A DNA stretch of 30,692 nt from Neocallimastix lanati (nom. inval.) (taxonomy: Eukaryota; Neocallimastigomycota; Neocallimastigomycetes; Neocallimastigales; Neocallimastigaceae): assembly GCA_016946835.1 (NCBI GenBank), contig JACVTC010000043.1:1262501-1293192 (forward strand). The letters run 5' to 3'. Under the pieces are notes generated by a model. That model did not search any database, had not been told where the DNA came from, and saw nothing but the letters and a program-made list of their open reading frames with translations. A program made the translations under genes and the position numbers. This document shows positions 23,896 through 30,692 of the stretch, piece after piece. Position 1 is the stretch's first letter, and every line of letters starts with the position of its first letter.

Positions 23896-24744
23896 GTAAG
23901 TCATTATTTTATTTTTGTTATATATATTGAATAATTTTAACTTAACTTTGAAATTGAAATTGAAATGAGATTTTGAAATTTAAATTTTGAAATTTAAAAT
24001 TGAATTATTAATTTATTATTATTCTAAATATTTATATAGATGTATTTATAATTTTCTTATGTATATTGTTTATATCTTAACGTGTCATTCATAATGTGAT
24101 TTATTTGCGTTGTCATTTAAAATAAAATATATAAATAATAATAAAAGAAAATAATTGAATCTTGTATTGTGGTTTAACTATTATTAGAGTGTTAAGTATA
24201 TATATATCTTCTCAATTATTAATATTAATAATATTATTTATCATTATTATTATGATATTATTTATTTTCCAAAATAAATTATTTTTAAATTATTTTTCTA
24301 TGTATATATATTATATCTTTGTTATTCATAAAGTGTCGTAATAAATTATATTATACTATTATACTATATATCATTTATTTTATTATCTATCTCATATTAT
24401 ATTACCTAAGTCCTATATAAATTTGTTTATACTATATATCATTTAATTTATTATCTATCTCTTATTATATTACATAAGTCCTATATAAATTTGTTTATAC
24501 TATATATCATTTATTTTATTATCTATTATATATATTGTTTTATATATTTTGTTCTATTATATATTATCCTTTCTTATATCTTATTACTATTATCCTATAT
24601 GTTATTATACTATTTATTTATTTATTTATTATACTATTATATACTTATTTATTCATTAAATATTTTTATTATTTATTGTATATGATTACTGTTGTTTATT
24701 TATATATATACTATCCTATTATTGATTATTACTATTCAATTTAC

Positions 24745-24790
<46 letters not shown>

Positions 24791-24944
24791 ATTATTATTA
24801 TTATTATTATTATTTTTTTTTTTTTTTTTTTTTTTATTATTTTTTTTTATTTTTTTTATTTTTTTTTTTTTTTTATTTTTTTTTTTATTTTTTTTTTTTT
24901 TTTATTTTTTTTTTATTTTTTTTTTTTTTTTTTTATTTTTTTTT

Positions 24945-24992
<48 letters not shown>

Positions 24993-25046
24993 AATTAATT
25001 AATAATGATTTATAAAATATATATATATATTTATACGTTATATATT
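23643..25046 (-). other. Noncoding 3' tail of the gypsy element with long A tracts
   Basis: About 1.4 kb lies between the integrase stop and the polypurine tract. On the sense strand it carries A tracts at about 24751-24786, 24814-24988 (interrupted by single T bases), 23850-23893, 23777-23812 and 23704-23732, plus a 68-bp tandem repeat. The frames seen here (for example 24692-24994 on the plus strand) are poly-F artefacts. There is no envelope-like or other third gene. Confidence 0.75.
24357..24534. repeat. 68-bp tandem repeat, about 2.6 copies
   Basis: ACTATATATCATTTA starts at 24363, 24431 and 24499, an exact 68-bp period. The unit also contains TATCTATCTC and AAGTCCTATATAAATTTGTT. It lies inside the 3' noncoding tail of the gypsy element. 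Confidence 0.93.
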
Positions 25047-27371
25047 TTATTCTTCATCATCTTCTATATTTATTTCCGTGAAGTATGGAATAATGTTCTT
25101 CAAATGGATGTTTCTATCAGCAACTTCTCCTGTAATTGGGTCACAAACGGATACAGTGTTTAATTCTTGTTTTATAATCTTCAAAGGACCTGTAAAGAAT
25201 GGGTCGAGTTTTCTTCTGTTAAACACCTTCACTAGTACCAAGTCACCAGGTTTATAATTGCTCTTTAAACGTCTAATTTGTTTTCTTCTGTCCATCCAAA
25301 GTTTATTCGCGGTCTCAATGTTTCTAATAGCTTCCCGGATCCATCTATCATGGGTAATGAACTTCCTTAATATATATTCTTCTTCGTTTTCGAATTCGTT
25401 TCTCCGGTCTATATTCAAAGATAATTCAAAAGGCTGAAGATCTCTACGGCCATACAATAATTCGAAACTACTGTGTTTCGTAACTTCGCTTTTGCTCGTT
25501 CTTAGTGCCCATAACGCGCTATATAGTGTTTCATCCCATTGTTTATCGTTCTCACCCAGTAGTCTAAGGTATTTACAGATCTCACGGTTGCGGTTTTCCA
25601 CCTCCCCGTTTGAGGCAGGATGATATGTTGCAATGTATTGCACATATACATCATGCAAATCCAAAAATGCTTTTGTCCTATCCGATACGAATTGTGGACC
25701 ATTATCCGTAACCAAAACTTCAGGAATTCCATGACGCGAGAATACCGACTTTAAAAACCTAATAACGTCTTCGGATTCAGTAGATTTAAGTGGCTCAGCT
25801 TCAGTCCACTTTGTAAAATAGTCTACAAGTACAATTATATATTTATTTCCGTTTTTGGTGAGAGGAAGGGGCCCAACCAGATCTAATCCAACTCTGGAGA
25901 ATGGATATCCTGGTGGTGTCGCAATATTTTCAGTGTAGTGGTTAAGTGGTTGTCGTCGACAAGTTTGACACTTATGACAACATTTAATGAAGTTAGTTAT
26001 ATCTTGTTTCATGTTCATCCAGTAATAGTCTCTCATTAAACGATAATAAGTCTTATAAATTCCTTCATGTCCTATGTTATGTGCTGCATTAATAAGTTTT
26101 ATTTGTTCAGTTTTATCTTTAATAATCCTTCTGAGCTTACCACCTTGTTTATAATACTCAATACCATTTATATTAATAATTTTCTTTTTAATAAATTCTC
26201 TCATATATGTGTTAATAGTATCAGAGTCCGAATCCGCAACAACATTAGAAGGTAAATTATTATTAGTAGTAATTATATTAATAGTTTCTACAGGTTGATC
26301 CGAAGCAGGTTTGTAAGAAGAAATATTATTCATAATTAAATCATTATTATTAATATTATTATTATCATCATTATTAACTGCTACCATTCTTGATAGTGCA
26401 TCAGCAACAAAATTATTTTTGCCTTCTTCATATGCTACTTGAACATTTAAAATACTGAGTTCAGTAATCCATTTCAAGTGACGGCTGTTGGTTGGTTCTC
26501 TCTTAGCAAATATATATACAAGTGGTTTATGATCAGTATAAACCATTGTATTAAACGGGCTTCCAGAAATATATGGTTTAAACTTTTGAACACAGTGATA
26601 AACTGCTTTTCCTTCAAGATCTGTTATGCTATAGTTAAGTTCTGAGTTGGATAAGGTACGACTTTCAAAGTAAATTGGGACTTCTATACCATCTTGGTTC
26701 TTTTGTAACAATACACCTCCTAGACCATCACGAGAAGCGTCAGTTCTAATAATAAACGGTTTTGAATAATTAGGAGCTGTTAAAATAGGTGCTTCAATTA
26801 GCTTATTCTTTAATAAATGAAATGAATTAGTGCAATCTTCAGTCCAACAAAAAGGTGCGTCTTTCTTCAATAGTTGATATAAAGGCTTTGCAATCATGGC
26901 GAAATTTTTAATAAATTTTCTATAATACGAAACTGCTCCTAAAAACGACCTTACCTGTTTCAAATTCTTCGGAGGTAGCCATTGTGATATAACCTTTACC
27001 TTGTCATTTAAAGGAGATAATCCTTTTGTCGAAAGCAAATGCCCTAAGATTTTGACTTCAGTTTTAAAGAAAGAACATTTTTCTAAATTTATTTTTAATT
27101 CATTTTCTTGTAAAATTGTAAATACCTTATGTAAGTGACAAATATGTTCATCTAAAGACTTTGAAAATATAATTAGATCATCAATATACACGAACATGCA
27201 GTCTCCTATTAAATCGAAGAAGATACGATTCATCTCTCTTTGAAAAGTGGCGGGGGCATTGCAAAGTCCAAAAGGCATTACACGGAAGTTGTAGTTGCCA
27301 AACATAGTTGTAAAAGCGGTTTTATCCTTATCGGCTGTATCCATGGGAATCTGGTGATATCCAGAGTACAA
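25047..27371 (-). CDS. pol: Ty3/gypsy Pol: RT, RNase H and integrase
   Basis: This intact 774-codon frame is the main part of the Pol polyprotein that copies and integrates the element. It is numbered from the codon after the frame break at 27372, not from a real start. RT continues from STIDLYSGYHQIP, with YIDD at residues 62-65. RNase H has D211, E253, D280 and D324. An Asn/Asp-rich linker spans about 333-350. Integrase has an H431-H435 and C465-C468 zinc-binding pair, then D497, D556 and E592 with exactly 35 residues between the last two. A GPY/F-type module (KLDPFFTGPL, 721-730) follows. No chromodomain is visible at the acidic C-terminus (NIEDDEE). Domain order RT-RNase H-integrase defines Ty3/gypsy rather than copia. 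All catalytic residues are kept. Confidence 0.96.
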   Translation of the reverse strand: MYSGYHQIPMDTADKDKTAFTTMFGNYNFRVMPFGLCNAPATFQREMNRIFFDLIGDCMFVYIDDLIIFSKSLDEHICHLHKVFTILQENELKINLEKCSFFKTEVKILGHLLSTKGLSPLNDKVKVISQWLPPKNLKQVRSFLGAVSYYRKFIKNFAMIAKPLYQLLKKDAPFCWTEDCTNSFHLLKNKLIEAPILTAPNYSKPFIIRTDASRDGLGGVLLQKNQDGIEVPIYFESRTLSNSELNYSITDLEGKAVYHCVQKFKPYISGSPFNTMVYTDHKPLVYIFAKREPTNSRHLKWITELSILNVQVAYEEGKNNFVADALSRMVAVNNDDNNNINNNDLIMNNISSYKPASDQPVETINIITTNNNLPSNVVADSDSDTINTYMREFIKKKIININGIEYYKQGGKLRRIIKDKTEQIKLINAAHNIGHEGIYKTYYRLMRDYYWMNMKQDITNFIKCCHKCQTCRRQPLNHYTENIATPPGYPFSRVGLDLVGPLPLTKNGNKYIIVLVDYFTKWTEAEPLKSTESEDVIRFLKSVFSRHGIPEVLVTDNGPQFVSDRTKAFLDLHDVYVQYIATYHPASNGEVENRNREICKYLRLLGENDKQWDETLYSALWALRTSKSEVTKHSSFELLYGRRDLQPFELSLNIDRRNEFENEEEYILRKFITHDRWIREAIRNIETANKLWMDRRKQIRRLKSNYKPGDLVLVKVFNRRKLDPFFTGPLKIIKQELNTVSVCDPITGEVADRNIHLKNIIPYFTEINIEDDEE

Positions 27372-27372
27372 A

Positions 27373-28006
27373 TCAATAGTGGATAGAATTTTTTATGTTA
27401 TCACCAGCTAATGATAGAATATCGTCAATAAGAGGTAAAGAATACGAATCTTTTATAGTTAAATCATTTAATTTCCGATAATCTACACATAACCTCCAAT
27501 CTTTATTCTTTTTTGGGACTAAAACAATAGGTGAAGACCATTGGGAAGAGGATGGTTCGATAAGCCAGTCTCTAATTAGTTTCTTCAATATTTTCTTTAA
27601 AGCTATTGTTTGATTTTTGGTTAATCGATAGGCTCTTTGTTTTATGGGTCTTGACCCAGGTAATAAATTTATTTTATGTGGGAATAACTTTGATTTCCCA
27701 ATTCGTCGGTTTTAAAGCTAATATATTAATAAATTTTTGAAACATTTCTTTAACTTCTTTTTGAACATTAGATGGTAATGAATTAAACAATTTTATCAAT
27801 TATTTCATTTTTATTTGGTTTAGGATCTTCTTGTTTATTAAAGTCTGTGTTATTTACTACTAAGGTGCACAATAAGGGCTGAGGATCTAAATCTTCTGTA
27901 TTAACATTATCATCTTGATTCATGGGACGAGTGTCATATTGTAGATCTGATAGTTTATGGTAATTATTATTGTTATCAACATAGTACAGAGTATCATTAA
28001 CAAAAT
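27373..28006 (-). pseudogene. pol: Gypsy protease-RT junction and RT N-terminus, frameshifted
   Basis: This segment links the protease to the RT. It contains LLPGSRPIKQRAYRL-like sequence, then SPIVLVPKKNKDWRL and VDYRKLN (RT fingers, near 27470-27550) and SLPLIDDILSLAGDN. The frame changes about four times: near 28018 (A5 run), near 27795 (A4 run), once or twice near 27690-27710, and at the A6 run near 27393 where it meets the intact RT-integrase frame. Each change is a single-base step that can be placed in or next to a homopolymer. The sequence on both sides stays clearly protein-like, so the breaks are recent or are sequencing artefacts. Confidence 0.85.
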
Positions 28007-29205
28007 CTAAAATAAATCTATTCTTTTTAAAGAATCAACTCCAATTAATATGTCAAATAAATTATCCTTTTCTATTATTCTGAAATAATCTTTGAATGAT
28101 TTGTTCCCAATTGTTATTTCTAATTCTATAATTTCGGATTGTACGGATGTTTCGGAACAGGCTTGTACTATGGTTTCATTGATAGTTTCTAAGGTAGGTT
28201 TGTTAATTTTTAATTTTTGTAAAGCTGAGCGAGTAATTATATTAAGACTCGCACAAGTGTCCAAAAATATTTCAGTATTGGCACCTTCTACTTTTCCTTT
28301 TGTTTTACTAATTTTAAATTTACTAAATATTGATAATAGAGTGCTTGTAGAATTTCTAGGATTTAATTTTAAAGCTTTCGAAAAGGCTGCCCTAAACTTC
28401 GGAAATAAATCAAGTAAGTGTACTAATTTAGTATTAATTTCAGTAGAAGCTATTTCTTTAACTAAATCTTCTATCAGATATTCGTCAAATTCTTCTACTA
28501 ATTTTATGTGCCTTTCTTTATTTTCTTCTTTATTATTCATTTTATTATCACCTTGTGTGGGACTATCTAAAATTTCTTGTGCTCTTTTTAATTTATTAGA
28601 TTTCTTCACGCTCCTGATATTCTTTTCGGTAATAAAGGAAGGATCTAGGTAGTTTAATTTTTCTGTCTCATTAATAGGTAAGTCATCATTATTCTCAATT
28701 TGGTTATTACCTTCTTGAATTTCATTGTTATCATTCTCATTATATATTGAAGTATTATTACTTTCATTAGTATTTTTATTAAAATCTTGATTGCTTTTTT
28801 CAGACATTAAGACATCTTCTTCGCCCTTGTCTGATATAGTATTACTTTTTAATTTATTTAATTTATTGTTATGTTTATTAGTATTAGTTAATTGTTTATT
28901 TTTATTATTTGAACTCACTAAATGATTATTATGATTCATTGCTGTTGTTTGTATAGGAATTGGATTGTTCTTTAATATTTCTCTTCTAGATGGTGTAAGA
29001 CTCTTACTTTTTGTTTTGGTATTCTTGATGGCAGTAGCAATGACTTCAGTTGAGTTGTTAATTATTGGAAGTGTCTTTGGGTTATTTTCTACTTGGTTGG
29101 TTTGTTTACTGGGAGTCATCCTTCTCCCAATTATTGGTTTAAAATGGCTAGTACTACTTGATGCTTTTTCTTCCATTTCTGCAAGTTGTTTAAAGGAATA
29201 GGGGG
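28007..29205 (-). CDS. Gypsy retropepsin-like protease region
   Basis: The frame is open from the C-run at 29201-29205; an internal ATG at 29176 gives 389 residues. The first 240 residues or so are low-complexity, rich in N, K, S, T and E, and probably a linker. The protease core has the active-site triplet DTC at 306-308 inside a hydrophobic FLDTCASLN context and the DILIG motif near 375-379. Retropepsins usually have DTG or DSG, so the Cys in place of Gly is a notable variant. The enzyme would cleave the Gag-Pol polyprotein. The frame ends early at 28007 because of an A-run frameshift. Confidence 0.8.
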
Positions 29206-30276
29206 CAATCCGTAAATTTGTGTCCCGGTTGTGAGCAACGGAAACAGATAAGTCGTTTATTTAAATTATTACCAAAATTGGAAGTATTAACCTCCTTAAT
29301 TTGATTATTATTTTTGTTATCACCATTTAAGTTAGTGATCGACATGAGATTATTTCCAGGGGTAAAGGCCCGCAATATTTCGTTTGTTATTACCGTAAGA
29401 TTGATTATTATTTTCCATATAGTTTCTATAGTTATTAAAATTTTGACTGTTATATTTTGAATTAGTATTATTATTAATTCCATTTACATTATTATAAGTA
29501 TTTCCATTGAGGTTTTTATTATTATAATAATTATTATAGTTATTATAATATTGACTATTATTATTATTATCTTTATATCCATAAGTGTTATAATTATTAT
29601 AATTAGGATTAAAATATCTCTGGATGCCACGACGACGGGATTGTCCTACTAAAAATCCTTGATAGAATGGGTGATTCATAATCGATAAACCTCTGTTATT
29701 CTGAGCTATCATCAAATTATTACTATGATAATTATTTTCATTGAATGAAACTGTATTCATCTCTCTCTCTGTTTCTTCTGCAACCTCAGCTACCTTGTAA
29801 GCTTCGCTTAATGTTTCACATTCAGCCTCCAATACTCTTGAGCAAGGATACATTCGAGTTTTTATTGCATTTATGTAGTCTTTTACGGAGACAAATTGTT
29901 GACGGTCTCTGCTTAGCCTGTGATATAATCTTTTATGTCTATAATTAAATTTTTTTATTGTTTCATTGTTACTAATTTTTAAATCCTTTAGAATAGAACA
30001 TTTATCATTTTCAGTGATGTTTAAGTATTCTTCGATGCACGATTGAATTTGCTTGAGGGAAGGATATTTCACTTCATTTCCCTTTTTCACTTTAAGAGAA
30101 TTCAAATCTCCATGTACATCTTCATCTGTGGCTTCTAATACCCAAATGAAGATCTTTCTTGGTTCGACGATGTCATATAATTCTAGGGTTTTTAGCTAAG
30201 TCGCTAATCCAAGTATCAACGTCTTTGTCATAATAGTTCAAGCGAGGTAGAACCTTTGTAACTTTTCGGCATCAAT

Positions 30277-30279
<3 letters not shown>
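29190..30279 (-). pseudogene. gag: Gypsy gag (capsid-nucleocapsid), frameshifted
   Basis: Structural protein of the retrotransposon particle. The likely start is the ATG at 30277-30279, directly after a 32-nt A tract. The N-terminal part changes frame near 30255 (AAA run) and near 30187 (CCC run). The main open piece (29350-30105) has a retrotransposon-gag-like helical region (HKRLYHRLSRDRQQF, then KDYINAIKTRMYP), followed by a long Asn/Tyr-rich stretch. Another change near 29365 (GGG run) leads into a CCHC zinc knuckle, C-x2-C-x4-H-x4-C, at 29205-29246. The frame then ends at 29190 while the protease frame takes over at a C5 run (29201-29205), a +1 step. That last step could be a programmed shift, as used in Ty3, or the same kind of indel as the others. 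Confidence 0.85.

Positions 30280-30311
<32 letters not shown>
30280..30311 (-). promoter_or_regulatory. Oligo(A) leader abutting the gag start codon
   Basis: The sense strand has 32 consecutive A residues that run directly into the ATG of gag at 30277-30279. The exact length is uncertain because homopolymers are error-prone. A regulatory role is inference only. Confidence 0.5.
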
Positions 30312-30312
<1 letters not shown>

Positions 30313-30412
30313 AAAGGCTTGTTTTATTAGAAAGAAATTAAATCAATATTATTCAAATTATTATTTAATTATTATTATTCTTTTCATTGTTTCATATTAT
30401 TTTATTTGCTCG

Positions 30413-30428
30413 CCCGGATTCTCCACCA
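30413..30428 (-). other. Primer binding site (tRNA 3' end complement)
   Basis: The plus strand reads CCCGGATTCTCCACCA, the shape of a tRNA 3' end: T-stem CCCGG, acceptor ATTCTCC, discriminator A and CCA. Its complement on the element's sense strand would bind that tRNA to prime minus-strand DNA synthesis. It lies 8 nt inside the LTR edge at 30437 (3 nt if the LTR is drawn to 30432). A tRNA starting GGAGAAT would match; I cannot name the isoacceptor. Confidence 0.8.
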
Positions 30429-30436
30429 AAAATTTA

Positions 30437-30692
30437 TGATAATATAAGTAATAAAGTATCAGATTTCTATTTATAACGAGGTCGAGCAAATAGGGAATTT
30501 GTAAAATAATATATTCCAACTCAAAGATAATAAATAATAATTTACACAAATAATAAATTTATTTATTTCTTTTTAATCTTGTTTTTATTTATTTATTTAT
30601 TTTACATAAATTATTACAATTATATTTATATTCCTCTGAATATAATGATTTTTATCTATCTCTAATAATTCAATTTATATTAATATCTTAAT
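30437..30692 (-). repeat. 5' LTR of the gypsy element, cut by the window end
   Basis: This is 256 bp of the inner end of the 5' LTR. Compared with 23030-23289 it has no substitutions and three indels, including loss of AC after the terminal TGAT. About 338 bp, including the element's start and the flanking target site, lie beyond the window. Confidence 0.93.

Noticed and set aside
24491-24994. Several plus-strand frames of 64-100 codons
   Set aside because: They translate T tracts and the 68-bp repeat into poly-F/Y/I and are antisense to the gypsy element.
25502-26255. Frames of 62-76 codons inside the integrase region
   Set aside because: They overlap the intact RT-integrase frame out of phase or antisense and show no domain.
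29201-29207. Programmed +1 frameshift between gag and protease
   Set aside because: The shift falls in a C5 run and many other single-base shifts in the same element fall in homopolymers, so a special signal is not supported.
28092-29948. Plus-strand frames opposite gag and protease
   Set aside because: They are antisense shadows; the minus-strand frames carry the zinc knuckle and protease motifs.

Overview
The window is extremely AT-rich eukaryotic DNA with long A/T homopolymers, (TAA)n and (AAAT)n microsatellites, short AT-rich GT-AG introns, and three different transposable elements. The one host gene I can build resembles a fungal Golgi membrane family (UPF0658). Together these suggest a fungus with a very low GC genome, most likely an anaerobic gut fungus (Neocallimastigomycota). 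That assignment is inference; I cannot run a search. All recognisable genes lie on the minus strand.

Layout from left to right. 1-9.3 kb is a gene desert of homopolymers and microsatellites, broken by one conspicuous low-AT island at about 4392-4525 that could be a structured RNA. 8.95-9.21 kb is a perfect-period 38-bp minisatellite. 9.42-10.86 kb is a MULE-type DNA transposase with an N-terminal FLYWCH-like zinc finger, split by homopolymer frameshifts; upstream of it are a 50-bp tandem repeat (11.1-11.35 kb) and a block with 13-bp TTGAATTTCGCCA motifs and hairpins (11.43-11.85 kb). 13.04-14.98 kb is an intact six-exon gene for a 401-residue multi-pass membrane protein; every splice junction is phase-consistent. 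15.0-18.2 kb is intergenic. 18.27-18.74 kb carries a diverged copy of the 38-bp minisatellite plus the 13-bp motif in opposite orientation. 19.07-21.18 kb is a 5'-truncated Ty1/copia element: one intact RT-RNase H frame ending at a polypurine tract. 23.03-30.69 kb is a nearly complete Ty3/gypsy element on the minus strand: 3' LTR, polypurine tract, a 1.4-kb A-tract-rich noncoding tail, intact RT-RNase H-integrase, then a frameshifted protease and gag, a primer binding site, and a 5' LTR cut off by the window end.

The two gypsy LTRs differ only by small indels over about 256 bp, and nearly every frame break in gypsy and MULE can be placed at a homopolymer. This suggests that many breaks are sequence or assembly indels rather than old decay. 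The most unusual observations are the 38-bp repeat shared by two distant loci with an inverted copy, the 15-bp-spaced CGAAAT motif arrays in both loci, the low-AT island, and the oligo(A) leader that abuts the gag start codon.
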